From Cercis canadensis (Eukaryota > Streptophyta > Magnoliopsida > Fabales > Fabaceae): a stretch of 64,000 nt of DNA. Positions 1 through 11,341 of this stretch are shown piece after piece. The position numbers were made by a program, and so were the translations under genes. Each line of letters begins with the position of its first letter. Positions within the stretch are counted from its first letter, which is position 1. The notes beneath the pieces are model-generated. The model ran no database searches, was not told where the DNA came from, and saw nothing but the letters and a program-made list of their open reading frames with translations. Where the stretch lies: NCBI GenBank assembly GCA_003255065.1, contig QAOA01002999.1, positions 252,970-316,969 on the forward strand. Reading direction: 5' to 3'.

Positions 1-73
<73 letters not shown>
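1..73. repeat. Poly-A tract and (AAG)n at left edge
   Basis: About 73 consecutive A followed by a short AAG run. It is low complexity and may be a contig edge or the tail of a retroposed sequence; nothing to its left is visible. Confidence 0.9.
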
Positions 74-75
<2 letters not shown>

Positions 76-84
76 AGAAGAAGA

Positions 85-830
85 AGTAAGAGCTTATTAA
101 CCATCAAAAATTAAGAATTTTTTTATTTTTCTTGGTCAACCAAAAACTAAGAGGAATATATTTTTAATGTTCTTAACCAACCAAAAATTAAGAAGAAATT
201 GTATTCCTCTTAATCAACCATAAATTAATAAGGATTTCATTCTTCTTAATCAATTAAGAAGGATTTCTATTCTTTTTAATGATCTATAAATTAAGATTAA
301 TTTGTATTCCTATTAATCAGAAAAAAAAGGTATGAGAAAAATTTTCATTCTTCTTAATCAACCACAAACTAAATAGAATATTTATTCCTCTTATTCAACC
401 AGAAATTAAGAAGAATTATTATTCTACTTAACCAAAATGAGGAAGGATTTTACTCTTCTTATATAGTTAACCAGAAATTAAGAAGGATTTTTATTGTTTT
501 GGTCAACAATAAATTAAGAAATTAAGCACCATTTTTTATTCTTCTTAGTCAACCAAAAATTAAGGGGAATTTTCAGTTATTCTATAACAACCACAACTAA
601 AATGATAAATTTTATTCTTAACCAACAAGAAATAAAAAGATTTTTTATTTTCCTAGATCAAGCACAATTAAGAAGAATTTTTAATCTTCTTAATTAACCA
701 AAAATTTAGAAGGATTCTTATTCTTCTTAATCAACCACAAATTAAGAAGAATTATGATTCTTTTTCACTAATTGTAAATGAAGAAGAATTCTTATTCTCC
801 TTAATTAGGGGTGGAAAATGAATGGAGGTG
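85..830. repeat. Degenerate minisatellite, ~37-bp unit
   Basis: About 19 imperfect copies of a unit built on CTTAATCAACCAAAAATTAAG-like text followed by a T-rich stretch recur every 35-40 bp. Each unit has a small palindromic core (CTTAAT...ATTAAG). Copies differ by substitutions and short indels, so the array is old. No coding potential is seen. Confidence 0.75.
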
Positions 831-1479
831 AATAAATATCCACTTATCTATTTATTCCTATTATTTAATATTTGTTGTTGTTGTTATAATCAACATCGTC
901 TTCTTCACATCAGTTAATTGACCAAAATAATATTGTTTTCTAAATTATTTCTGCAAATGGAGCTGTTTTTAAATGATTTACTTAAATGGGGTTATTTTGA
1001 TTAAAATCTAATTAGGGTAAATGAAGTGGTCCTACTAGCCCAGCCGGTCTCTCCAAATGAACTAGCGGAACCTCATTGGTTGTATGAGACAGTAAATAAA
1101 GTGGTTTACAGTATACAAGGAGGTAAATAGAATAGATTATATTGTACAAGGAAGTAAATAAAGAGGTTTACAATATACGTTGCATTATATAGACAATTAA
1201 GAGTGATACTATTTAGTCAAAGAAAATATTGCCATAATTATGGCATAATTCAAATGAGGTTGTTTGATGAAACAATGTGGGAGGAACCAAACCATGCATT
1301 TTTGGAAATTTCAGGCTGCCTTGTAATTTTTGAGAATTAATTCTCCCATATGTGATTTTCAAAGCAATTTTTCCAAACAAGCTACCTCTTCAGGCCATTA
1401 TATATCCCCCTTTGTTCTGAAGGAGTGGCATTGACGAGGCATCCAAGAAACCCTNCCAACAAGAAAATAAAAGATTTAA
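831..1479. other. Intergenic, weak short repeats only
   Basis: AT-rich sequence without a credible ORF. Around 1018-1180 a phrase of the type GTAAATAAAGTGGTTTACA recurs three or four times at about 50-bp spacing. One undetermined base lies at 1455. Confidence 0.5.
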
Positions 1480-2075
1480 CAACAACAAAAATGAAAGATG
1501 GTATTAGTACCTGAGATGATGAAAGTTTTGGTGTTTCCTCTATGATGTGGTACTGGATTTTTTCTGCTTCTTGTTGTTTTGTGTTTCAGAATTTATTCTC
1601 TATTTGTCTCTTTCTTGTGTCTGTGTATCAACCCTTTTTTTCTTTTTATCCGATATTGCTTTCATGTCTTTCCATTTGCTTCTTTGTGTGAGGCTTTTTA
1701 TAGCCAGAGCTTTGTGCAAGTTGCACTGACGGGAGTTGACAATTTCCTGCTTTCAAGCTGCCAGGGGCATGGCTTGAAGTGTGGCTGGACTGATGAATAG
1801 TAAAGGGGTGCTGCCTTGCGTGTTACCTTCAACAACATTTATTTCTTCTCTGTTTTTATTTTATTTTATGTTATTCATTTGTAATAATGATTTTTTTTGC
1901 ATTTTTATATTTTTTAAGTTATATATTTTTTTTTTGTGATTTTTGTTAGCATTTCAGTATTTTTAGCTATATTTGTTTTATTTTGTAGTATTGAAATATT
2001 TTAATTAAGCACATAAAAATATGGTTCCAAAGACCATGATCCCAAAAATAATTCATGTACAAATTTGTGTGTCAA
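1480..2075 (-). mobile_element. Antisense fragment of Tat/Ogre-like gypsy LTR
   Basis: Read on the minus strand, this begins TGTTGACACACAAATTTG at 2075 and follows the first ~600 bp of the LTR at 6815. Shared blocks include the text around CAGCTTGAAAGCAGGAAAT and GTGCAACTTGCACAAA and the later GATACACAG block. Only the beginning (U3 side) of the 3.4-kb LTR is present, so the copy is truncated. No polypurine tract lies to its right, so this is an LTR outer end, not an internal junction. It stops 32 bp before the GA20ox start codon. The ORFs at 1547-1800 on the plus strand lie inside it and are not genes. Confidence 0.75.
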
Positions 2076-2107
2076 CAATCCTTAGAACTGATTCTTGCAC
2101 TTGAAAC

Positions 2108-3817
2108 ATGTCAATGGCTCCAGTTAAGCCTTCCTCACCTCAAAATTTGACTTTTGATGCTTCTGTTATGCAGCACCAATCTTCCTTGCCCTCCCATTTT
2201 ATATGGCCTGACCATGAAAAACCATGCCTAGAGCTACCTGAACTCCAAGTTCCCACTATTGACTTGAAGGTCTTCAAATCTACAGACCCACAAGCCATCT
2301 CAAATGCTTTATCACAAGTGGATGAGGCATGCAAGAAGCATGGCTTTTTTCTTGTTGTCAACCATGGTGTTGATGCTAAGCTCCTAGCTAAAGTTCATGA
2401 TCTCTTGGATGATTTCTTCGGCATGCAACTCCCAGAGAAGCAGAAAATTCAGAGAACTCGTGATGATAATCGTGGGTATGCTAGTAGCTTCACAGAAAGG
2501 TTCTCCTCCAGTCTTCCTTGGAAGGAAACACTTACTTTCAAGTACACTGCTGCTGATCAGTCCAGAAAAAATGTCGAAGACTTTTTTGTGAACAAAATGG
2601 GAGAAGATTTCAGGCAATTTGGGTAAGATAGAATGGAAATTCCTTAAATCCTCAGTTTCTCAGTTTCCATGTATGAAAGAAGTCAGAAAGTGTCTTTTCA
2701 AGAGATTAACTTCCAATCCCTTGAAACTATATGCTCTGAAGCTGTTTTTATAAGAAATTTTAGCAACAAATCATACACTGAGTCACGTCTATCTACTTTC
2801 CTAGCTTGCTTCCATTTCAGTCTGAAATTTTTCTACAAAAATTCAATGCTCTTTCTTTTGTCCATTCTTTTTCCCTTTTTCTTCTGTCACTTGCTGTATA
2901 TAAACAGAAAAACACTTCCCAAGATATATATAGATTAAAGCAAAATAATTGAATTGCTTTCCCTTGCTGCCTCATCTTCTGTCTCATGTTTTAGGGTTTT
3001 TTTCCAAGAATATTGTGAAGCCATGAGCAATCTCTCCCTTGGGATCTCGGAGCTTCTGGGAATAAGCCTAGGAGTGGGCTGCAACTATTTCAGAGATTTC
3101 TTTGAAGACAATGACTCCATAATGAGACTGAATTACTATCCACCATGCCAAAAACCTGATTTAGTTTTAGGAACTGGGCCTCATCATGACCCTACATCCA
3201 TAACTATTCTTCATGAAGATCATGTTGGGGGCCTACAAATGCTTGTGGATGAAAAATGGTACTCCATTACCCCGAATCCAGACGCTTTCGTTGTCAACAT
3301 TGGTGACACATTTATGGTATGGATCACACAGAAAAGTTGGTTTATTGTTACTTAATTTGTGGTTGATAATAGATACAAAATCATGAATGGAAAAGGTTCA
3401 CTATTTTTCTCAGTAGGTCAATTATATCATATAATACTATAGGCATAAAGAAAAGCACATGACAACAACACATTGTGATAAAGTGAAGATATTGGTATTC
3501 CGCATTAGTTCTTAAGAATATTTAATTAACATGTCTATGTAATTTTGTTTTAGGCTTTATCAAATGGGGTTTACAAGAGTGTCATGCATAAAGCAGTCGT
3601 AAATAACAAAGAAGCGAGGAAATCTCTTGCTTTCTTTCTATGTCCAGGGAAGGACAAAGTGGTCACACCTCCAGAAGCTCTTATCAATAAGGAAAATCCA
3701 AGAATATATCCTGACTTCACATGGGCAACTCTTCTTGAATTTACACAGCTGCATTATAGGGTGGACAAAGGAACCCTCGATGCTTTCTCAAGGTGGCTGC
3801 AAGAGAAAAACAACTAA
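2108..3817 (+). CDS. GA20ox: Gibberellin 20-oxidase (2OG-Fe(II) dioxygenase)
   Basis: Three exons: 2108-2622, 2995-3316 and 3554-3817. Introns start GTAAGA and GTATGG, end AG, and keep frame, giving 366 aa, close to the family's usual ~370-380. The DIOX_N domain covers about residues 45-160 and carries LPWKET (136-141), a GA20ox signature. The catalytic domain carries NYYPPCQKP (218-226), the iron ligands H235, D237 and H291, and the 2-oxoglutarate-binding R301-x-S303. The family oxidises GA12/GA53 at C-20 through successive steps to GA9/GA20 in the cytosol, a flux-controlling step of gibberellin synthesis. Oddities: V stands where NGRYKS normally has R (residue 285), and the middle residue of the HxD motif is H where C is usual. 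Candidate AATAAA signals lie at 3909 and 3926. I see no lesion. The family call is firm; expression is unknown because LTR sequence lies directly upstream. Confidence 0.93.
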
Positions 3818-3908
3818 TTAAGGTTGAGGAAGGGGCATCATATGAAGTTAAAGAGGGTGTTTTAGGTGTTGGCGTGTCAGTATTGAGAGAATACTATATA
3901 TGCAAAGG

Positions 3909-3931
3909 AATAAACTATTTGCAGGAATAAA
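3909..3931 (+). promoter_or_regulatory. Candidate poly(A) signals of GA20ox
   Basis: Two AATAAA hexamers at 3909-3914 and 3926-3931 lie 92 and 109 bp after the stop codon, a normal distance for a plant 3' UTR. They lie just before the truncated gypsy element. Confidence 0.45.
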
Positions 3932-4016
3932 GAGTTTAATGTTTGCACTCCATATGAGTACTTTGAACTGATGAAATAAGTGTTGTTACTGCTAAAACAA
4001 TATTAGTTGTCTTGAG

Positions 4017-5040
4017 TTGGCTACTTTCTTGCAAATATCTGTCCTGAGTGTTAGCCCCACAGAGGCAAAGAGGATCATTGAAGATGTGCATGAAGGTATT
4101 TATGGAACACATGCAAATGGGCATGCTATGGCAAGAAAGATATTAAGGGCAAGATATTATTGGTTGACAATGGAATCTGATTGCATAAACTATGTGAGAA
4201 AATGCCACAAATGTCAGATATATGCTAATAAGATTCATACACTGCTCATACTTCTAAATGTTTTATCAACACCATGGCCATTCTCAATGTGGGGCATGAA
4301 TGTTATAGGCCCGATCGAACCGAAAGCCTCAAATGGGCATCACTTCATTTTAGTTGCAATTGATTACTTCACAAAATGGGTTGAAGCTGCTACTTATGCC
4401 CATGTGACCAAAGGAGCGGTGCTCAAATTCATCAAGAAGGATTTGATTTGTCGCTACGGTATACCTGAGAGGATCATTACGGATAATGCGATGAATTTGA
4501 ACAACAAGTTGATGACAGAACTATGTGAAAAATTCAAGATAAGACATCATAACTCATCCCTATATCACCCAAAAATGAACGGAGCGGTTGAGGCAGCCAA
4601 CAAAAACATCAAGAAGATCATCGGAAAGATGATTGTATCATACAAGGATTGGCATAAGATGCTTCCCTTTGCTCTTCATGTTTATCGCACGTCAATCCGC
4701 ACTTCTACAGGGGCAACTCCTTTCTCACTAGTTTATGGGATGGAAGCTATGCTTTCAATTGAGGTAGAAATACCCTCATTAAGGATGATCATGGAGGCAG
4801 AATTAGAAGAGGCCGAATGGACACGAACATGGTATGATCAATTAAACCTCATTGAAGGAAAAAGATTAGCTGCGCTATGTCATGGCCAACTCTATCAAAG
4901 AAGAATGATGAGGGCTCACTCCAAGAAAGTGCGACCGCGTCAATTTCAAGAAGGAGATTTGGTATTGAAAAAGATCTTACCAATCCAAAAGGATCATCGT
5001 GGGAAATAGACTCCGAACTATGAAGGACNATATGATTCAC
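4017..5040 (+). pseudogene. Ty3/gypsy integrase remnant
   Basis: A single open stretch of 330 codons covers the zinc-binding HHCC part (GTHANGH followed by CHKCQ), the DDE core and the start of the C-terminal region (QEGDLVLKKILP). Of the DDE triad, the second Asp (IITDNAMN) and the Glu (NGAVEAANKN) are visible. The first position reads GMNVIGPI, with Asn where Asp is expected. A TAG stop at about 5007 falls where the family has Trp (TGG to TAG), and an N lies at 5029. The 5' part of pol is absent. Integrase would insert element cDNA; this copy should be inactive. Confidence 0.9.
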
Positions 5041-6007
5041 TAAATAGAATAATCCTTAGGTTCGACTTAGGGCTGCCCTTTGCTGCAAATAGCTTAGGTA
5101 ACCGACCTTAAACTTAATTAATTTGAGGAGCCTCGGCAGCTCATCATTCTAAAAAGGGGAAATGGCTCATTTGGTTGAAAACCTAAAAAGGCAACCAAGG
5201 CAAAAGTTAGAGCTAAAAAAATGAAATAAAATGACTTGGTAGATGGAAAAGTTGAAGGAAAAACGTAAGCAAAAGTCAAGGTCAAGGATAACAACACAAG
5301 CAGTGAATATGAGGGAAGTTTTCATAGGAATGAGAAATTTAAAGAAGTGATCAAGTACATAAAAGGGAGTCAGATGATATCCAGAAGAGCCGATTATAGG
5401 GTTTTCAGAATCATATAATGGGGCGGCTGTCGTTATTCATCTTAAAAGTTATCACCGGAAGAGCCGGAAATCTTATTCTACCTTCTTCTTCTTGTTGATT
5501 TCATAATGTCTTTATTGTGCATTTTCCCATTTGAATGATTAATCCTTTCCCACATAGTCTATAACTATATTCACCCGATTTTAACCCATTTTGTTAATTG
5601 AATATGCTTTCTCATGATGATTATATACTGAAATGTGAAACATGTGTTAACTTTGGCTAAGCATATCAAGAATTAAGCATGTGAAATTCAAGAGCTTGTA
5701 GGGAACACACTGAATGCCCAAGCATATATCAGTTGAGCAAAAGATTGACCTTGCAGAAGAGGAGTTATCTCAAGAGTAATACTCTATATCATAAGTGAAG
5801 AACATGGATCCAAGAGTGGGCTTTACCTTTTTACTGACGACTAAGATTTTGTTATTGTTCATCATTGACATTGTCCGAACCAGTCGTACAAGGTCAAAGA
5901 AGTAACAAGGAAATTTTCCAAAATCCAAAATGTTTCTCAAATTTAACATATAAATTGGCATACATGGAGCATGCATTGCATATCATCTCCATTACCCATT
6001 TATTTTT
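5041..6007 (+). other. Non-coding 3' region of the Tat-like element
   Basis: No ORF continues. Phrases such as GGTTGAAAACCTAAAAAGGC (5174 onwards) resemble what I remember of Tat-lineage 3' untranslated regions. The rest is AT-rich and unassigned. Confidence 0.5.
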
Positions 6008-6660
6008 CGTTGTTAAATCGAATCCAGTTTGGTTGGGTTGAGCCCGGATACCTTGGGTCATTGTTTAATTTTTCTGTTGTTAAATCGAATCCACCTTGGT
6101 TGGATCGAGCCTAGCCTGTCTAAGTCCCTGTTTATTTTTTCCGCTATTAAATCGAATCCACCGTCGTTGGGTGGAGCCCGGATACCCTGAGCCATTGTTT
6201 AATTTTCTTGTTGTTAAATCGAATCCACCTTGGTTGGATCGAGCCTAGCCTGTCTAGGTCCCTGTTTATTTTTTCTGTTGTTAAATCGAATCCACCGTCA
6301 TTGGGTCGAGTCCGGATACCCTAGGTCATTGTTTAATTTTCCTATTGTTAAATCGAATCCACCTTGGTTGGATCGAGCTTAGCCTGTCTAGGTCATTGTT
6401 TATTTTTCTTGCTGTTAAATCGAATCCAGTTTGGTTGGATCGATCCCGAATACCCTGGGTCATTATTTAATTTTCTTGCGATTAAATCGAATCCAGCTTG
6501 GTTGGGTCGAGCCCGAATACCCCGGATCATTGTTTAATTTCATGTCGTTAAATCGAATCCATCCTGTTTAGGTCGAGCCTAACCTGTCTAGGTCATTGTT
6601 TATCTTTCTCGCCGTTTATTTTTCTCGTCGTTAAATCGAATTCAACTTTGTCTAGGTCTT
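6008..6660 (+). repeat. 67-bp tandem array with alternating A/B monomers
   Basis: About ten monomers start with GTTAAATCGAATCCA. Two types largely alternate: A, with GAGCCCGGATACCCTGGGTC before a TTTAATT end, and B, with GAGCCTAGCCTGTCTAGGTC before a TTTATTT end. This gives a ~134-bp dimer. The last copies are shortened. The array sits in the 3' untranslated part of the gypsy element, where Ogre-type elements are known to carry tandem repeats. Confidence 0.9.
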
Positions 6661-6801
6661 CTTTTGACTTTTACGACTAATATCTAGTCATGCTTAACTT
6701 GTGTAAGTACTTTTTTTTTATTTCTGCAAACCCTTCATTTCATGCCTCGTACAAATTTGGATCAACTCCTTTGCTCGTCATTTATTTAAAAATAGATGAG
6801 C

Positions 6802-6813
6802 AAAGGGGGACAG
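6802..6813 (+). other. Polypurine tract of the Tat-like element
   Basis: AAAGGGGGACAG lies one base before the LTR start TGTTGACACCC. This is the plus-strand primer position of an LTR retrotransposon and fixes the LTR boundary and orientation. Confidence 0.85.
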
Positions 6814-6814
6814 T

Positions 6815-7185
6815 TGTTGACACCCAAATTTGTACATGGATTATTTTTAGGATTATGGTCTTTGGAACCATATTTTTGTGTGCTCAATTGAAATATTTCA
6901 ATACTACAAAATAAAGCAAATATAGCTAAAAATGATAAAATGCTAACAAAAATCACAAAAAAAAATAACTTAAAGAATATAAAAATACAAAAAAAAAATT
7001 ATTATTACAAATGAATAACATAAAAATAAAATAAAAGCAGCAACCCAATTGCTGTGAAATACTGTTACCCAGTCAGGTCACTCCTCCCAGCCATGCCTGG
7101 GCAGCTTGAAAGCAGGAAATCTTCAACCCATATCAGTGCAACTTGCACAAATATATGTCTATAAAAACGAACACAAGAGCAATAC

Positions 7186-7274
<89 letters not shown>

Positions 7275-10240
7275 AAGGCTGATACACAGAAAAACGGAGG
7301 AAAAAATTCAAAAACGAAATAGAAAGCAAGCACACAGAGGGAACCAAAAATTCAGAGGCAAAGTCTCAGAAAGTTGGGAGGAAGAAAGAATACAGCAGGC
7401 ATCCAGGTATTAACACTATCTCATCATTCTTTTTAAGCTAAATTTTTCCTTTTTTGTTGATTTTGCATTATACGAATATACATCCAACCCACATATGTAA
7501 GTTAAAAAAAAAAAAAGAGAAATCTCTTACCTCCTCCAATTTTGTTTCCGAAGCAAGGAAGGGTGGTGCCACCGACGGTGGTGGCTCCACCCTTTTCATT
7601 TCTTGGACAAATCGAACCAAAAAATTTTAAACAGGGGTTATTAGAGGAAGAGAAAGAGAGATAGATCAAAAAAATTAACCTCTTCCCATATCCATTAACA
7701 CCCAATCTAAAGAGATAAACAACATTTACAGAAAAAGAACAAAAAATACACAGATGAGGATCCTCAATTTTTAGAGAGAGAAACCCCATTTTTAGAGAGA
7801 GAAACCGATTTGAAAAAGAGAGAACTAATTTTTTTAAGCCAATAAAGCATCCCAACCTCATAACCATCTTCCATTTTAAAGAAGGAAACCGGTTAGAGTG
7901 AGGATTTTTTAGAAAGAGAAAGAAGTTTTTTTTAGAGAGAGAAATAAAATTTCAAAAAGAGAAATAGAGGTATGTAGAGGAATAGAGAGATAGGGGTTCT
8001 TACCTTAGCCATTGTTAGCCAAAAAACTGAGTCCATGGCTCCGAGGATGGAAGGAGGAGATGGGTTGGTGTTTTCTTCTCTATTTTGTCTTGCTTCCCTT
8101 CCTGTGCTGCGTTTTCCTTCCCTGAAGTGTTTATGCATTTTTCTTCTTAAATGCTTTTTGTTTCTTTTGCCTATTTTGGTGTTAATATGCGTTGTGGTTT
8201 TATCTTTTTGGGTTATTAAATGGATGGGTCGGATGTCTTTGGTTTTGTTGTTAGTTTACTTTTGTTTGCTTTTTCTTTTTGATTTAGGCTTGGATTGTTA
8301 GGTTCTGATGGATTAATTTTAGGAAGTTGAAGTTTTTGTTTTTTTTTTTTTTTGTTGTCTTTGGGCTAAAACCGAAATGGCCATTTCATTAGCATTATTT
8401 TAGCTTTTCTTTGGACTGGGCCTCTTTGTATGCTGAATCCATGGGCCTCTTCTTGTTTTTGCTGATTTGGGTGTGTTTCATTTGGGCTGGTGTTGAAATT
8501 CGTGGGCCACATTAAAGCTGGTCCATTAGTCCCTTTTACATAGGCTTAGTTTTAGTTGGGCTCTGAAATAGAACCAGTCCATTAGTTTCCTTCATACTAA
8601 GGCTATGTCAATTTGGGCTTTGTGTGGCCTCTTGTGTGTGTTTTTTTATTCCCTTTGCTTCAATATAAGCCCAATCCGAATTTAGGAGCATTTTTTTTAT
8701 TTTTAATTTTATTAAGCATTAGTATGTGTTTTATATATAAATATCAAGATATACTAGCTTGCATGTTGCTTTTTCAGCTTTTGGTAGTTTTGTTTGTATA
8801 TATTTAAATTTGACCATTTTCTTTAATTAATCATTGAACAATGGAAATACATTACTTTTTAGGCTTTGGTTCTTTTAGTTGAATTGTATATATATATATA
8901 TAGGTTTAAGTTTATCTTTTATCTAAGAGATATATTATTTAATGTATTTAGTTTTAGCTTTCCTTTAAACCCATCTATTTAGGACTTATGTTTTGTCTTT
9001 AGGATATTATTATTCATTCATTTTTTCTTTATATATTTTTGTTATCCTTTTATTTTATCCTAATTAGTGGCACTAATTTATGTCATCTTATTCACTTTAC
9101 ATGTTCCATGCATTCCACATTATACTTAATCATTGTAAGTCAAATTAAAGCCCGACGATGGATTAAATTAGAGAATAATTCTGTTGATAATTGTTTCCTA
9201 ATATTCCTGAGGTAATGGATAATTTTCTTGGTTATGTCAGAGGTACTGGTGTGGCCAATAAAATTCCCAATATCGTTTTATCTTTTTAATTAATTTTTTA
9301 TAACATTTATTTACTGCATTGTGATACATCTCGTCATTATGTTTTTTTTTTTTTTTTACCTATGCTAGATTGATATTACCGACGAGGGAATAATCAAAAA
9401 ATTAGCTATAATGATAGCGATATTTTGACATTCCGGAGGTAAAGGGGTTTCTCTAGTTTTGCCAGAGGTACTGGTGGGGCTTGAGGTTAACTTCTGATAA
9501 AAATCTTTCTTATGCATAATTCTCTAAAAAATCTTTCATGCATAATATGATATTTTTACCTTAAAATGTGGATTAAAGTACCGACAAGGGAATAATCAAA
9601 ATTAGCCATAATGATGGCGACACTTTGACATTTCGGAGGTGAGGAGTGTCCCTTTAGCTTTTCCAGATGTACTGGTGGGCTAAAGAAAGACTTTCAATAA
9701 AAAAACTTTTTTTCACAAATCTCAAATTCATTTTCTAGCATTTATAATAAATTACATTTCATACATTTTCTAGTTATTATTAAAAATGTTAAACTTGCTT
9801 ATGATGAAATAGATCGAGAGGGGATTGTAATGACAATCACGAACTCTACCTAATAGTCTTGAGACATATTTTTAGTTTTCGCCAAAAGGACTGGCAGGAC
9901 TTAACAAAGTATTGCCTTATTTTAAACACACTATTAGGACCAATTTAATTCACTTTAAGAGATAACAAAAGATTAAATAGGTAACCGTTCTAAGAACGGA
10001 CGTCGTAGGGTGCTAATACCTTCTCTACACGTAATCAACCCCCGAATTCAAACTCTAAACGTAGAACAAATCTTTTAGGTGTCCAATCGCACCATTTCAT
10101 TTGTTTAAAAATGGAATAAAATGATTGGTGGCGACTCCATTCTTTTGCATTATATTATGCATCCTTATACTTTTTATTTTTCTCATGGGGGTGTTTCGCT
10201 GCTCCGCTTCGCGCTCCCAAAAAGGGACGTTGCGACAACA
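6815..10240 (+). repeat. 3' LTR (~3.4 kb) of the Tat-like element
   Basis: It starts TGTTGACACCCAAATTTG after the PPT and ends GGACGTTGCGACAACA (TG...CA). It contains a broken poly-A block (7188-7271), T-rich promoter-like stretches, four decayed copies of an internal repeat (about 9200-9910) and the lineage-typical block at 9980-10060. All ORFs inside, including the poly-Phe ones near 7133-7347, are low-complexity noise. No 5' LTR partner is in the window at the left boundary; the antisense fragment at 1480-2075 is a separate relative. Confidence 0.82.
9200..9910 (+). repeat. Four decayed ~210-bp repeats inside the LTR
   Basis: The phrase CCGGAGGTAAAGGGG...TTTTGCCAGAGGTACTGGTGGGGCTT recurs in decreasing quality near 9205, 9430, 9625 and 9850. 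Each copy is preceded by text like CGACGAGGGAATAATCAAAA. It looks like an old tandem amplification within the LTR. Confidence 0.65.
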
Positions 10241-10263
10241 ATAATATCTTGTTATTTCTTATT

Positions 10264-11336
10264 TGTGTTGTTTGTCTTGTTACTATTAATCTTTGCTATG
10301 TTTGCTAAGATGTTATTCAGATCAATCCTCAAATGAAGTCTTGAAGAACTTGTTCTTCAGAACCAGTTCTTGGTTATGTGATGAGTCTACAAGATTGTTG
10401 ATGTGGACAAAGTCCTACACGGACTCCGGGCCAAAGATTGCCTTTCTCATGTTTGACTAAGTGTTGTACTCTTAGAGTATAAAAAGCTTCCTTTGAGTAC
10501 TATTTGAAAAGCCCATATTTCGAGAAAGCTATCTACTCTCTTACACAAAAGAGAGACTTTTGTGGACAATAGGACAAATGGTCAAGTGACTGATTGACAA
10601 GGAGTCAGCCGGTTGGTGGCTTGTCTTTTCCCTCACCATTGAGCTCCTCACGTGCACAAGAAAGCCAATAAAGCAAAGAGATTTCAGGACTTCGACCAAG
10701 GCATGAAGTAAAGAAAGAATAAAACATTTTAGAGAGAGAGAGAGAAGCCATTGTTGAGAGCTTTGCTCTTCTTCTTCATCTCAGTCATTCCTTCATGCTT
10801 CAAGTTTTTCATTGTAACTTATCTACTTTGTGAGAGTTCTTCTTTGGGGCTGAACCAAAACACTTGGGTTTTGTATCTTGAATTTTTATGGGAGAAATCC
10901 ATGAGAGTGATCTCTAGAGTATTAGAGAGAAAGAGTTCATGGTGAGCTTGGGAAACAAAAACCATGGGAGTTAAGCTTGAAAAAATAAACTTGGTGTAAA
11001 GCTTGGAGAAGCTTGAAAAATAACCTTGAAGAATAGTGGAACCTCATTGACATGGGAAAAGTGGATGTAGGCATGTTAAGCTGAACCACTATAAACTCTA
11101 TGTCTGATCTCTCTTCTCTTCATCTCTGATTCTCTGGTTATTTCTATGTTTTTGTTCTTCATGATTTGCTAAGTCATTTCAATATATTCATGTCTGGTAT
11201 TTGTTAAAGAACTAGTTTGTAAGAACCAGTTCTTCAACAAATCTATGACTTGAATCAAATTTCAAGAATAATTTTTTAACTATTCCTATTCACCCCCTCT
11301 AGGAAGAGAATATGCAACTCTCACTGAGTTTGCACA
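10264..11336 (+). mobile_element. Solo copia-type LTR with 5-bp TSD
   Basis: The 1,073-bp segment TGTGTTGTTTGTC...GAGTTTGCACA is flanked by identical TTATT at 10259-10263 and 11337-11341. Inside are a TATA-like GTATAAAAAGC (about 10479), the copia-type phrase GTGGATGTAGGCATG...GAACCACTATAAA (about 11060) and CTATTCACCCCCTCTAGG near the right end. No PBS or internal region follows, so it is best read as a solo LTR left by recombination. AGAACCAGTTCTT occurs near both ends. The ORFs in it are not genes. Confidence 0.75.
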
Positions 11337-11341
11337 TTATT

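Larger units (their letters stand above)
4010..10240 (+). mobile_element. 5'-truncated Tat/Ogre-like Ty3/gypsy retrotransposon
   Basis: The order is integrase (4017-~5040), a long non-coding 3' region, a 67-bp tandem repeat array (6008-6660), a polypurine tract (6802-6813) and a ~3.4-kb 3' LTR (6815-10240). Gag, protease and RT are missing, so the copy is cut off at the left within the GA20ox 3' flank. The very long LTR, the conserved LTR phrases GTAGGGTGCTAATACC and GGTGGCGACTCC, and tandem repeats before the PPT are all known of the Tat/Ogre lineage. Confidence 0.85.

Noticed and set aside
1547..1800. Plus-strand ORFs with hydrophobic sequence
   Set aside because: Lie inside the antisense LTR fragment; T-rich composition explains the hydrophobicity.
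7133..7347. Minus-strand ORFs with long poly-Phe runs
   Set aside because: Pure translation of the A/T homopolymer inside the LTR.
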